Assembly: GCF_900104665.1 (NCBI RefSeq)
Contig: NZ_LT629969.1
Span: forward strand, 653,716 to 717,715
Source of the DNA: Traorella massiliensis
GTDB taxonomy: Bacteria; Bacillota_I; Bacilli_A; Erysipelotrichales; Erysipelotrichaceae
Direction: 5' to 3'
Length of the DNA stretch: 64,000 nt
Numbering within the stretch: the stretch's first letter is position 1; every line of letters begins with the position of its first letter. The notes beneath the pieces are model-generated. The model was not told the origin of the DNA, made no database searches, and worked only from the letters and a program-made list of their open reading frames with translations. The position numbers were made by a program, and so were the translations under genes. This document shows positions 25,072 through 33,106 of the stretch, in pieces.

Positions 25072-26463
25072 ATGGCATTTGAATCATTGACAAATAAGTT
25101 AAATAAGGCTTTTAAAAATTTATCCGGTCAGGGTAAACTTACAGAAAAAAATATGAATGAGATGCTCAAGGAAGTGCGGATGTCGCTTCTGGAAGCGGAT
25201 GTAAACTATCAGGTTGTAAAAGACTTCATTGCTAATGTCAAAGAAAAGGCAATGGGCACAGAAGTCATGGATTCGTTGAATCCAAGTCAGATGGTCGTTA
25301 AGATCGTTCATGATGAAATCGTTGCATTATTAGGTGATGGTGATAATGAACTGAATCTGACTTCTTTTTCAACGATCATGCTGGTAGGTCTTCAGGGTAC
25401 CGGTAAAACGACAGCAGCAGCTAAGATTGCTAATGTCTTGAAAAAGAAAAAGGGCAAGAAACCATTGTTAGTGGCTTGTGATATTATTCGTCCGGCAGCT
25501 ATTGAACAGTTAAAGACACTTGGAAGAAGCATTGATGTTGAAGTTTACAGTGAAGGTGTAGATGTTGATGTATTAACACAGGTGAAGCATGCACTTGATT
25601 ATGCGAAGGCTAATAACTATGATACGTTGATCTTCGATACTGCAGGACGTCTGCATATCAATGAAGAATTGATGCAGGAATTAAAAGATATAGAAGCTTA
25701 TCTGAAACCAAATGAAATCTTGCTGACGGTAGATGCTATGAGTGGTCAGGATATTGTCAGCGTGGCGCAAAGTTTTACGGAACAGTTACATGTAACAGGT
25801 TTGGTTGCGACTAAGATGGATGGCGATGCCAGAGGTGGTGGTATCCTTTCTGTTCGTTCATTGACAAAAGTACCGGTTAAATTTGCCAGTCAGGGTGAGA
25901 AAATTGATGATTTAGATATTTTCTATCCAGATCGCATGGCAGATCGTATCTTAGGTATGGGTGATATCATGACTCTTGTGGAACAGGCGCAAGAGAAAAT
26001 GGATATCGAAGAAAGTGAAAGAACAGCTAAGCGTATGATGAGCGGGCGTTTTACGCTTGATGATATGTTAGTGCAGCTGCGTCAGGTCAATAAAATGGGA
26101 TCACTTGGTGGAATTTTGAAAATGATCCCTGGTATGAGTCAGATGGCAGGTCAGATCGATGAGGTCAAAGCGAGTCATGATATGAAGAAAACAGAGGCGA
26201 TCATTCTGTCAATGACACAAGAGGAAAGAGATGATTCAAGCATCCTGAAGGCTTCTCGTAAGAGTCGTATCGCTAAGGGAAGTGGTGTGCAGGTCAGTGA
26301 TGTCAACAAGCTGATCAAGCAGTACGAACAAAGCAAACAGGCGATGAAGATGTTGAGTCAAATGCAAAAGGGCGGTATGCCGAATATGGCTAAGATGAAT
26401 CAGATGATGCGCTCTAGCAGCATGAATCGTCCAAAATTGAAAACAAAAGGAAGAAGAAGATAG
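25072..26463 (+). CDS. ffh: Signal recognition particle GTPase
   Basis: SRP54 homologue that binds 4.5S/scRNA and signal sequences of nascent membrane proteins. 463 residues: N domain (1-100), G domain with GLQGTGKTT (about 107), DTAGR and TKMDGDARGG, then a Met-rich M domain from about 325 (methionine-dense GGILKMIPGMSQMAGQ and a C-terminal tail). ylxM, usually just upstream, is absent, and ffh has its own promoter and terminator. Confidence 0.97.
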   Translation: MAFESLTNKLNKAFKNLSGQGKLTEKNMNEMLKEVRMSLLEADVNYQVVKDFIANVKEKAMGTEVMDSLNPSQMVVKIVHDEIVALLGDGDNELNLTSFSTIMLVGLQGTGKTTAAAKIANVLKKKKGKKPLLVACDIIRPAAIEQLKTLGRSIDVEVYSEGVDVDVLTQVKHALDYAKANNYDTLIFDTAGRLHINEELMQELKDIEAYLKPNEILLTVDAMSGQDIVSVAQSFTEQLHVTGLVATKMDGDARGGGILSVRSLTKVPVKFASQGEKIDDLDIFYPDRMADRILGMGDIMTLVEQAQEKMDIEESERTAKRMMSGRFTLDDMLVQLRQVNKMGSLGGILKMIPGMSQMAGQIDEVKASHDMKKTEAIILSMTQEERDDSSILKASRKSRIAKGSGVQVSDVNKLIKQYEQSKQAMKMLSQMQKGGMPNMAKMNQMMRSSSMNRPKLKTKGRRR

Positions 26464-26485
26464 AAGTCCAAGAGGACTTCTTTTC
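26462..26485 (+). terminator. Terminator after ffh
   Basis: AGAAGTCC / GGACTTCT with 4-nt loop, followed by TTTCATTTG. Confidence 0.8.
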
Positions 26486-26524
26486 ATTTGTGTGAAAATG
26501 TAAGAAATAAGAGAATCTATTTAT

Positions 26525-26532
26525 GATAGAAT
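26525..26532 (+). promoter_or_regulatory. Extended -10 promoter for DUF1287 gene
   Basis: TGA-TAGAAT starting at 26524/26525, 18 nt before the ATG; GGGAGGG is the ribosome-binding site. Confidence 0.5.
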
Positions 26533-26550
26533 AAGGATGGGAGGGAAAGG

Positions 26551-27210
26551 ATGAATCATAAACAAAGAAAAAGAATTTTATTGATAACAGGTATTCTAAT
26601 ATTCACAGGTATTATTGTTTTGATGCTCTACCATTTCAACATACTGCCTCATCGTTATTATGATAATGCTTATTTTGGTATAGAGACATTCAGAAGCTCT
26701 ATAGATAAAAATCAGGATGGAGTGGATGATCAAAGTGATATTTTAATGAATGCACTTCATTATATAGAAACAGAACCGAAATATAAAAGTGTTTATTATC
26801 AGGGCGGATATCCGAATGATGGTTATGGAGTGTGTAGTGATGTCGTCGCCTTTGCCTTGAAAGATGCTGGTTATGATTTGCAGATTTTAGTAGATGAAGA
26901 TATCGCTGCTCATCCGGATGATTATGATGTTGAAGTGGCAGATGCTAACATAGATTTTCGACGGGTACGCAACTTACTTGTTTATTTTCAAAATCATGCG
27001 GTTTCTTTGACAAATGATCTTAGTGATATTGAAGAGTGGCAGGGTGGGGATATCGTTGTTTTTCCTGAACATATTGGTATTATATCGGACAAAAGAAATG
27101 GGAAAGGAATTCCTTTTTTGATCCATCATGCTTCACCTTTGCAATTTCGTTATGAAGAAGATGTTTTAGAAAGATATGAGATTATTGGGCATTTTCGAAT
27201 CAGTGAATAA
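26551..27210 (+). CDS. DUF1287 family secreted/membrane-anchored protein
   Basis: A 219-residue protein with a single N-terminal membrane helix (about 8-28) and an extracytoplasmic DUF1287 domain. Family marks are GVCSDVVAFALKDAGYDLQ (candidate catalytic Cys), NIDFRRVRNL, QGGDIVVFPEHIGIISDKR (candidate His) and IIGHFR; the layout resembles NlpC/P60-like hydrolases. DKNQDGVDDQSDI near residue 53 looks like an EF-hand-type calcium loop. Function undetermined; a wall-hydrolase role is inference. It is monocistronic. Confidence 0.8.
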   Translation: MNHKQRKRILLITGILIFTGIIVLMLYHFNILPHRYYDNAYFGIETFRSSIDKNQDGVDDQSDILMNALHYIETEPKYKSVYYQGGYPNDGYGVCSDVVAFALKDAGYDLQILVDEDIAAHPDDYDVEVADANIDFRRVRNLLVYFQNHAVSLTNDLSDIEEWQGGDIVVFPEHIGIISDKRNGKGIPFLIHHASPLQFRYEEDVLERYEIIGHFRISE

Positions 27211-27247
27211 AAAAGCCAATAGTATTCAAGATGTCAAGTAAAAAACC

Positions 27248-27276
27248 TTGACATCTATTCTTCTCTATGGTAGAAT
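27248..27276 (+). promoter_or_regulatory. Promoter for the rpsP operon
   Basis: Consensus TTGACA at 27248-27253, a 17-nt spacer and extended -10 TGG-TAGAAT ending at 27276. An inverted repeat GATGTCAAG (27230-27238) / CTTGACATC (27247-27255) overlaps the -35. It may be a terminator of the upstream gene or an operator. Confidence 0.8.
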
Positions 27277-27311
27277 CATGTCCGTATAGAAAATATGGAG
27301 GAAATAAACAC

Positions 27312-27584
27312 ATGGCTGTTAAATTAAGATTAAAAAGAATGGGATCTAAAAAAGCTCCTTTTTACAGAATTGTAGCTGCTGATTCCCGTTTCCCTAGAGA
27401 TGGAAGAATTATTGAACAAATTGGATATTATGATCCAACAAAAAATCCTGCGGAAGTAAAAGTTGATGCTGAAACTGCTATGAAATGGCTGAAGAACGGT
27501 GCACAGCCAAGTGACACAGTTCGTAACATTTTATCTAAGCAGGGTATCATGAAACAGTTCCACGAATCTAAATTGTCTAAGTAA
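27312..27584 (+). CDS. rpsP: 30S ribosomal protein S16
   Basis: A 90-residue small-subunit protein with the invariant start [21 protein letters not shown] and PRDGR...IGYYDP. The ATG at 27312 matches the family start; an upstream start would add 15 foreign residues. GGAGG precedes by 10 nt. First gene of the rpsP-khpA-rimM-trmD run. Confidence 0.98.
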   Translation: MAVKLRLKRMGSKKAPFYRIVAADSRFPRDGRIIEQIGYYDPTKNPAEVKVDAETAMKWLKNGAQPSDTVRNILSKQGIMKQFHESKLSK

Positions 27585-27832
27585 TGATTGATTACGAAAA
27601 GGTTTTATATAACCTGTGCGAACCTATCGTCAGTGATGCGTTGAATCTTTCAGTGAAACGGATGGAGACGTTAGATGAGCATGAAATCTGTCTTTATGTT
27701 TACGCAAATAGTGATGACGTGGCACGTTTGATTGGCAAGAAGGGAGCTATGGCTTCTAGCATTCGCCAGATGATGTCAGTAGCAAGCCGCAAGGAAGATA
27801 AAAAGATTACGATCAAGTTTGAATCTTATTAG
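27584..27832 (+). CDS. khpA: KH-domain RNA-binding protein
   Basis: An 82-residue KhpA/YlqC protein with a single KH motif LIGKKGAMASSIRQM. In relatives it pairs with KhpB and binds many RNAs, affecting division and wall synthesis. It starts on TAATG shared with the rpsP stop, the position conserved in Firmicutes. Confidence 0.93.
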   Translation: MIDYEKVLYNLCEPIVSDALNLSVKRMETLDEHEICLYVYANSDDVARLIGKKGAMASSIRQMMSVASRKEDKKITIKFESY

Positions 27833-27854
27833 GATGCAGTTGCATCCTATTTTT
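27831..27854 (+). terminator. Intra-operon hairpin between khpA and rimM
   Basis: AGGATGCA / TGCATCCT in near-perfect palindrome, followed by ATTTTTAG. It starts within the khpA stop codon and may reduce read-through into rimM-trmD. Confidence 0.55.
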
Positions 27855-27866
27855 AGAGGTGAGAGT

Positions 27867-28358
27867 ATGCAGCTGAGTATAGGAAAAATAGTAAATACCC
27901 ATGGGATCAGAGGAGAACTGAAGGTCATGCCTAATACAGATTCTTTGGAAGAAAGATTTGCAAAAGGAAATGAAGTTTTTATTCATTATGGTAAAGACAC
28001 GATTTACTTTGAAATTGATTCTTTTCGTATTCATAAAGGGTGTGTTCTAGTAACGTTTAAAGATCATCATCATATCAATGATGTTGAAAAATATAAAGGC
28101 CTTGATCTTTTGGTTGAGGTGGATGGCAGTGAGGATGATGACTTTTATTACTATGAACTGGAAGGTTGTCAAGTATATTATCATGATGAACTTTTAGGTG
28201 AAGTAAGTGAAATTTTAGAAACACAGGCTCATGAAATTTTGCGTATTTCTTGTGAAGGTAAGAAAGATATACTGATTCCATATGTGGAGCGGTTTATTCT
28301 AAATGTAGATGCTGATGAAAAAAGAATTGATGTTGATGTGATTGAGGGCATGTTATGA
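27867..28358 (+). CDS. rimM: Ribosome maturation factor RimM
   Basis: 16S rRNA processing factor that binds S19 during 30S head assembly. The 163-residue protein has the N-terminal GKIVNTHGIRGELKV motif, a PRC-barrel from about residue 90 (YYELEGCQVYYHDELLGEV) and IPYVERFI. The start at 27867 follows AGAGGTGAGA and fits the family. It overlaps trmD by ATGA. Confidence 0.94.
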   Translation: MQLSIGKIVNTHGIRGELKVMPNTDSLEERFAKGNEVFIHYGKDTIYFEIDSFRIHKGCVLVTFKDHHHINDVEKYKGLDLLVEVDGSEDDDFYYYELEGCQVYYHDELLGEVSEILETQAHEILRISCEGKKDILIPYVERFILNVDADEKRIDVDVIEGML

Positions 28359-29086
28359 GAATTACGATCATGACATTGTTTCCAGAATTTTTTGATTCCT
28401 TCAGGACGACTTCTATCATTAAGAAAGCGATTGAAAAAGGACACGTTGAACTTGAATGTGTCGATTATCGTCAATATACGCTTGATAAGCACAATCATGT
28501 TGATGATACGCCTTGTGGTGGAGGCGTAGGGATGCTTTTGATGGTTCAGCCAATCGTTGATTGTCTAAAAGCTGTTCGTCAGGAAAATTCACATGTTATT
28601 TTGCTTACACCGCAGGGAAAGACTTTTCATCAGAAAATGGCTCATGAATATGTACGAAACTATGAACATTTAATTCTTATCTGTGGACATTATGAAGGCT
28701 TTGATGAGCGTATTCGTGATTATGTGGATGAAGAGGTCAGTATGGGTGATTTCGTGCTTACAGGCGGTGAAATTGGCGCTATGACGATCTCAGATGCCAT
28801 CATTCGTCTATTGGATGGTGTCATTACGAAAGAGAGTCATGAGGATGATAGTTTTGAAAATGGTTTGCTTGAATATCCGCAATATACCCGTCCTATCGAA
28901 TATGATGGTAAAAAGGTACCGGAAATTCTTTTGAGCGGTCATCATGAAAACATCCGTAAATGGCGTTTAAAAGAATCATTGCGAAAAACTTATATAAAAC
29001 GTCCTGATTTATTAGAAAAAAGAGCATTCACTAAAGAAGAAAAACAGTTTTTAAGTGAAATTATTGAAGAAATTGAAAAAAAATAA
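28355..29086 (+). CDS. trmD: tRNA (guanine-37-N1)-methyltransferase
   Basis: SPOUT methyltransferase making m1G37 in tRNAs reading CNN codons. The 243-residue protein has MTLFPEFFD, GGGVGMLLM, LLTPQGKTF, ICGHYEGFDERI and GDFVLTGGE, all part of the knotted SAM site. It starts on the ATGA of rimM; a promoter follows for rplS. Confidence 0.97.
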   Translation: MRITIMTLFPEFFDSFRTTSIIKKAIEKGHVELECVDYRQYTLDKHNHVDDTPCGGGVGMLLMVQPIVDCLKAVRQENSHVILLTPQGKTFHQKMAHEYVRNYEHLILICGHYEGFDERIRDYVDEEVSMGDFVLTGGEIGAMTISDAIIRLLDGVITKESHEDDSFENGLLEYPQYTRPIEYDGKKVPEILLSGHHENIRKWRLKESLRKTYIKRPDLLEKRAFTKEEKQFLSEIIEEIEKK

Positions 29087-29203
29087 TTGCATCCTGCAAT
29101 TCATTTATGTTATTATAAATAGGCTTAAATAGGCACATTTATTCCGCTGGTAGCAATACGAATGAATAAGTGTAAAAAAACACATGAGAAAAGGAGAAGA
29201 AAG
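29086..29203 (+). promoter_or_regulatory. rplS promoter and candidate L19 leader RNA
   Basis: TTGCAT at 29086-29091 and extended -10 TGT-TATTAT ending at 29115 start an mRNA with an 80-nt leader. In it CACATTTATTC (29133-29143) pairs with GAATAAGTG (29164-29172) with two single bulges and encloses a small GCT/AGC hairpin. Position and form match the autoregulatory L19 leader of Firmicutes; a covariance search would decide. AATTGCA/TGCAATT over the -35 may also terminate trmD. Confidence 0.5.
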
Positions 29204-29551
29204 ATGAACTTAAATCTAGTAAATGAAGTAACTAAAACACAACTGAAAAAAGATCTTCCTGAAATCAGAAGCGGAAACACTGTAAGAGTGCACGTAAAGA
29301 TCAAAGAAGGAGATAAGTCAAGAATCCAGGTATTTGAAGGAATCGTTATCGCAAAACAGGGTGGCGGTATCAATGAAAATATCATCGTAAGAAAAATTTC
29401 TAATGGTGTAGGTGTAGAAAGAACATTCCCATTACATTCACCAATCGTTGATAAGATTGAAGTAATTCGTATTGGTAAGGTAAGAAGAAACAAGTTAACT
29501 TATCTGCGTGGTTTATCTGGAAAAGCAGCACGTATCAAAGAAATTCGCTAA
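29204..29551 (+). CDS. rplS: 50S ribosomal protein L19
   Basis: A 115-residue large-subunit protein at the 30S interface. Family blocks: [62 protein letters not shown] at 29204 follows AAGGAGAAGAA. It has its own promoter and leader, then a terminator. Confidence 0.98.
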   Translation: MNLNLVNEVTKTQLKKDLPEIRSGNTVRVHVKIKEGDKSRIQVFEGIVIAKQGGGINENIIVRKISNGVGVERTFPLHSPIVDKIEVIRIGKVRRNKLTYLRGLSGKAARIKEIR

Positions 29552-29577
29552 AAACAGACTTCGGTCTGTTTTTTTTA
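29551..29577 (+). terminator. Terminator after rplS
   Basis: AAAACAGAC-TTCG-GTCTGTTTT, a 9-bp stem with UUCG tetraloop and a long T-run. Confidence 0.92.
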
Positions 29578-29632
29578 TGGTGTGGCTGGTTTATGACAAT
29601 TTATTTATTTAAGTACAAATTTATAAAAAGAA

Positions 29633-29641
29633 TGATATAAT
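29633..29641 (+). promoter_or_regulatory. Extended -10 promoter of the signal peptidase pair, probably leaderless
   Basis: TGA-TATAAT ends 6 nt before the ATG at 29648. There is no Shine-Dalgarno. Confidence 0.6.
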
Positions 29642-29647
29642 AGAAAC

Positions 29648-30208
29648 ATGAGAAAAATTGGGAATAAGACGACAACAAAACTATTGAATATACTTCAAAT
29701 GCAGGTTACATTTTTAGCTTGTTTAGCAGTGATGCTTCTAATCGTAAATTTTGTAGCTTATCCGATTCAAATTGATGGAAAAAGTATGGATCCAACGCTT
29801 CACGATAAAGATTTTGGTTTTTCCAGCATTCTTTCGCTTAAAACTCAAAAGCTAGAAAGATTTGATGTAGTTATTGTGAAAGTAGATGATGAGTATTGGG
29901 TAAAACGTGTCATGGCCCTTCCTGGTGAAACGATTTCCTGTAAGGATAACCACATATATATCAACGGAGAGCTGATTGAAGAAGATTTTCTTGATCAAGA
30001 ATATGTTCAGCAGGAAATTGAAGAACATGGTTTTTTTACGAAGGATTTTAATGAAGTTAAGCTTAATGACAATGAAGTATTTCTAATGGGCGACAATCGA
30101 GTACATTCATTGGATTCAAGAATCGTAGGACCGTTTGATACGAGTCAGCTGATTGCAAAGGATATATATATATTGTGGCCTTTTAATCATGGAAAGGTTG
30201 TGAAATAA
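29648..30208 (+). CDS. Signal peptidase I (first of a tandem pair)
   Basis: A 186-residue type I signal peptidase with one N-terminal membrane helix (about 18-38). The catalytic Ser is in GKSMDPTLHD near residue 48, the Lys in VKRVMALPGE near 88, and the box E region GDNRVHSLDSR near 152. It cleaves secretory signal peptides outside the membrane. It ends on TAATG shared with the second copy. Confidence 0.93.
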   Translation: MRKIGNKTTTKLLNILQMQVTFLACLAVMLLIVNFVAYPIQIDGKSMDPTLHDKDFGFSSILSLKTQKLERFDVVIVKVDDEYWVKRVMALPGETISCKDNHIYINGELIEEDFLDQEYVQQEIEEHGFFTKDFNEVKLNDNEVFLMGDNRVHSLDSRIVGPFDTSQLIAKDIYILWPFNHGKVVK

Positions 30209-30762
30209 TGGAAGAAGAAAGATTTGATATAAAAAAAGAAGTTTTTGATTTTGTGAAACTTCTTGTTTTTTGGTTTGTGGTGTTTCTGGTTGTTACCCGA
30301 TTTATCGTGAATCCGATTCAGGTTATCGGTAATAGCATGTATCCAACCTTAAAAGATAAAGAAAGAGGTTTTTCAAGTATTATTTCTAGAAATTTTGATA
30401 TTCATCGTTTTGATATCGTTGTTGTGGAAGCCAAGGATAATAGTAATGATCATTGGGTCAAAAGAGTCATCGGTATGCCAAATGAAACGATTGAATGCCG
30501 TGATGATGTGATTTATATCAATGGTGAACCTTTGGAACAGGATTTTTTGGATGAAGAATATGTAGCTAGTGAAGTTGCGACATATGGAAGATTCACGGAG
30601 GATTTTGGTCCATTTATTTTGGGAGAAGATGAATATTTTCTAATGGGTGATAATCGACAGCATTCTACAGATTCAAGAGTTGTAGGGGCTTTTCATAAAG
30701 ATGAAATTACAAGTGTAGGTATTTTTATCTATTATCCTTTTGATGAATTTGGGATAAAGTAA
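30208..30762 (+). CDS. Signal peptidase I (second of a tandem pair)
   Basis: A 184-residue paralogue of the preceding gene, with one membrane helix and all motifs intact: GNSMYPTLKD, VKRVIGMPNE, GDNRQHSTDSR. It overlaps its neighbour by one base (TAATG), so the pair is coupled. Both keep the same acidic insertion near residue 110-130 (LDEEYV, ATYGRFTEDFGP), showing a local duplication. Confidence 0.93.
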   Translation: MEEERFDIKKEVFDFVKLLVFWFVVFLVVTRFIVNPIQVIGNSMYPTLKDKERGFSSIISRNFDIHRFDIVVVEAKDNSNDHWVKRVIGMPNETIECRDDVIYINGEPLEQDFLDEEYVASEVATYGRFTEDFGPFILGEDEYFLMGDNRQHSTDSRVVGAFHKDEITSVGIFIYYPFDEFGIK

Positions 30763-30804
30763 TCATTAGATAAATCATGTATCATTTAGTAAAGGAAGTG
30801 AATT

Positions 30805-31674
30805 ATGGGAGAAAATAGAACAAATATCAACTGGTTTCCGGGTCATATGACAAAAGCCAAAAGGGAAATGCAGGAAAAATTAAAAATGGTAGATATGGTG
30901 GTGGAATGTCGTGATGCCCGAATTCCAAATGCTTCTAAAAACCCTTTGTTAGAAGAATTGATTGCCCATAAACCACGTTGTATCATTCTAACAAAGATAG
31001 ATAAGGCCGATCCTAAAGAAACGGAAAAATGGATCTTAAGCTTGAAAAATGATACGACAAAGGTTTTAGGGTGCAATGTATTAAAAGACAATATGACGCA
31101 GATTCTGACTTCTGCCAGCAAAGAAATCATGGCTTCTTTTATTGAACGTCAGAAAAGAAGAGGGATTAATCCAAGAGCTATTCGTATCATGATCGTGGGT
31201 ATTCCTAATGTTGGTAAATCAACACTGATCAATCGTGTTGCCAAGAAAAAAGCTGTCGTGGCAGCTGATCGTCCAGGTGTGACCCGTACATTACAGTGGG
31301 TGAAGATCAATAAAGATCTGGAGCTGTTAGATACGCCAGGTGTCTTATGGCCTAAATTTGGAGATGAAAATGTAGGTCTTTGTTTGGGAATCAGTGGAGC
31401 GATCCGAGATGAAATATTGCCGATGGAAGAGATTTTTATGTTTGGTTTAAAATACTGCATGGAGTATTACCCACAGTATCTTATCAGCCGTTTTGAAATT
31501 GAATTAAGTGATGATCCATTAGAAAATTTACGCCGAATTGCTAGAAAGCGTGGATGTATTAAAACAGCAAATGAACTGGATGAAGAAAAAGCCATGAATC
31601 TTTTTATTCGTGAAGCCCGTGATGGTTTGATCGGCAGAATTAGCTGGGAGAGAAGCGATGGAAACAGCGAATGA
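30805..31674 (+). CDS. rbgA: Ribosome biogenesis GTPase RbgA/YlqF
   Basis: Circularly permuted GTPase needed late in 50S assembly. The 289-residue protein begins INWFPGHMTKAKREMQ and shows the permuted order: G4 TKIDKAD (about 60) before G1 GIPNVGKST (about 132) and G3 DTPGV (about 175). The C-terminal helical RNA-binding domain follows. rnhB starts inside its 3' end, the same linkage as in B. subtilis. Confidence 0.95.
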   Translation: MGENRTNINWFPGHMTKAKREMQEKLKMVDMVVECRDARIPNASKNPLLEELIAHKPRCIILTKIDKADPKETEKWILSLKNDTTKVLGCNVLKDNMTQILTSASKEIMASFIERQKRRGINPRAIRIMIVGIPNVGKSTLINRVAKKKAVVAADRPGVTRTLQWVKINKDLELLDTPGVLWPKFGDENVGLCLGISGAIRDEILPMEEIFMFGLKYCMEYYPQYLISRFEIELSDDPLENLRRIARKRGCIKTANELDEEKAMNLFIREARDGLIGRISWERSDGNSE

Positions 31675-32281
31675 ATATGAAAAACGCTGGTGGAAGGATG
31701 GAAAGACATATGTCATCGGAATGGATGAGGCAGGACGTGGACCATTAGCCGGTCCTTTAGTAGTGGCAGCTGTTTGCTTTGCAAAGGGCTACCATCATGA
31801 AGGAATCTACGATTCTAAAAAGGTTAGTGAGAAAAAACGTGAAGAAATGTTTAAGATCATCCTTGAAGATGCTTTAGAATATCATATCAAGATCGTAAGT
31901 CCTCAAGAAATTGATCGTTTAAATATTTATCGGGCCACACAGAAAGCGATGGAAGAGCTGGGTCATGAATTCAAGTGTGTTGAAGGAATCTTGACAGATG
32001 CGATGCCTTTGAATGGCATGTCTTGTGAAGTTTGTGCGATCGTAAAAGGCGATCAGAAAAGTGTCAGCATTGCGGCGGCCAGTATTTTGGCGAAAGTTGT
32101 CCGTGATCACATCATGAAGGGCTATGATCTTCTCTATCCGGAATATGGATTTGCGAAACATAAAGGATATGGGACAAAACAGCACTTAGAAGCTATAGAA
32201 AAATATGGAGTATTAGAGATTCATCGTGAAAGTTATGGTCCAATAGCTAAACAAAAAATAAAACAATTACAATTATTTTAG
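31658..32281 (+). CDS. rnhB: Ribonuclease HII
   Basis: Cleaves RNA in RNA:DNA hybrids and at single ribonucleotides in DNA. The 207-residue protein has the DEAGRGPLAGPLV motif with catalytic Asp/Glu, YDSKKVSEKKRE, and AAASILAKVVRD. The start follows GAGAAGCG and overlaps rbgA by 17 bp. Confidence 0.95.
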   Translation: METANEYEKRWWKDGKTYVIGMDEAGRGPLAGPLVVAAVCFAKGYHHEGIYDSKKVSEKKREEMFKIILEDALEYHIKIVSPQEIDRLNIYRATQKAMEELGHEFKCVEGILTDAMPLNGMSCEVCAIVKGDQKSVSIAAASILAKVVRDHIMKGYDLLYPEYGFAKHKGYGTKQHLEAIEKYGVLEIHRESYGPIAKQKIKQLQLF

Positions 32282-32282
32282 G

Positions 32283-32328
32283 AAAAATCACCTTTTTGTG
32301 CATATATAAGAGTAGAGGTGATTTTTTT
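32283..32328 (+). promoter_or_regulatory. Hairpin masking the dprA ribosome-binding site
   Basis: AAAAATCACCT (32283-32293) pairs perfectly with AGGTGATTTTT (32316-32326). The second arm contains the GAGGTG ribosome-binding site, and a T-run ends at the dprA ATG (32329). The element can act as terminator for rnhB, as translational block for dprA, or both. Confidence 0.6.
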
Positions 32329-33048
32329 ATGAGAGAACAGATTTTATATTATGCATTGAAATATCATGGTGAGTATGCTTCCATGCATCAGGCAATCATG
32401 CGTAATGAAAAGTGGGAAAGAATAAATTGTAAGCAGCGTTATCTAACTATATTGGACGAAGATTATCCAAAAGAACTTCTTCTTTTAGACGATCCTCCTT
32501 ATATTCTTTTTTATGAAGGTGATTTGACGCTTTTAAAATATCCAAAGGTATGTGTGATTGGTTCTAGAAATTGTTCCAGGTATGCAAACAATAGTTGTTA
32601 TGACCTGATTCGCTCATTGGATCCGCAAACAGTCATCGTTAGTGGAATGGCAAAGGGAATCGATGCCTTAGCTCATCATAATGCGCTTAAACTTGGCTAC
32701 AAGACGATAGGCGTCATTGGCTGTGGCCTGGATAAAAGTTATCCAAAAGAAAATGATGAATTGTATGAAAAAATGAAAAAAGATCAGTTATTGCTTAGTG
32801 AATATCCAGCAGGTTCTTTACCTTTGGCCCATCATTTTCCTTGGCGCAATCGTATTTTAGCGGCATTAGGTGACAGGTGTTATGTTGTGGAAGCAAAAAG
32901 TAAAAGTGGTACGATGATCACTGCGGATTATGTTCAGTCATTAAATAAAGAAATCATTGCTTTTCCATATCGTTTTGATGATGATTTTGGGATTGGATGT
33001 AATTATTTGATTGAACAGGGAGCCAGCATTTTTATAAAGGAAAGATGA
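32329..33048 (+). CDS. dprA: DNA-processing protein DprA
   Basis: Loads RecA on incoming single-stranded DNA in transformation. The 239-residue protein has the Rossmann core: YILFYEGDL, VIGSRNCSRYA, VSGMAKGIDALAHHNAL, VIGCGLDKSYPKEN, FPWRNRILAALGD. The N-terminal part is short (about 60 residues), and the C-terminal winged helix of longer DprA proteins is missing. The ribosome-binding site is inside a hairpin. Confidence 0.92.
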   Translation: MREQILYYALKYHGEYASMHQAIMRNEKWERINCKQRYLTILDEDYPKELLLLDDPPYILFYEGDLTLLKYPKVCVIGSRNCSRYANNSCYDLIRSLDPQTVIVSGMAKGIDALAHHNALKLGYKTIGVIGCGLDKSYPKENDELYEKMKKDQLLLSEYPAGSLPLAHHFPWRNRILAALGDRCYVVEAKSKSGTMITADYVQSLNKEIIAFPYRFDDDFGIGCNYLIEQGASIFIKER

Positions 33049-33054
33049 AAAGTG

Positions 33055-33084
33055 TTGACAAAAAGAAAAAAACAAGAATAATAA
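33055..33084 (+). promoter_or_regulatory. Candidate topA promoter
   Basis: Perfect TTGACA at 33055-33060, with a poor AT-rich -10 (TAATAA) about 18 nt downstream. The A-rich spacer could make it supercoiling-sensitive (inference). Confidence 0.45.
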
Positions 33085-33106
33085 TAAAGAAGTGAGTGTG
33101 ATAAAA

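Noticed and set aside
29125-29493. 122-codon antisense frame opposite rplS
   Set aside because: It overlaps a certain ribosomal protein gene, with no start signals and no recognisable protein features.
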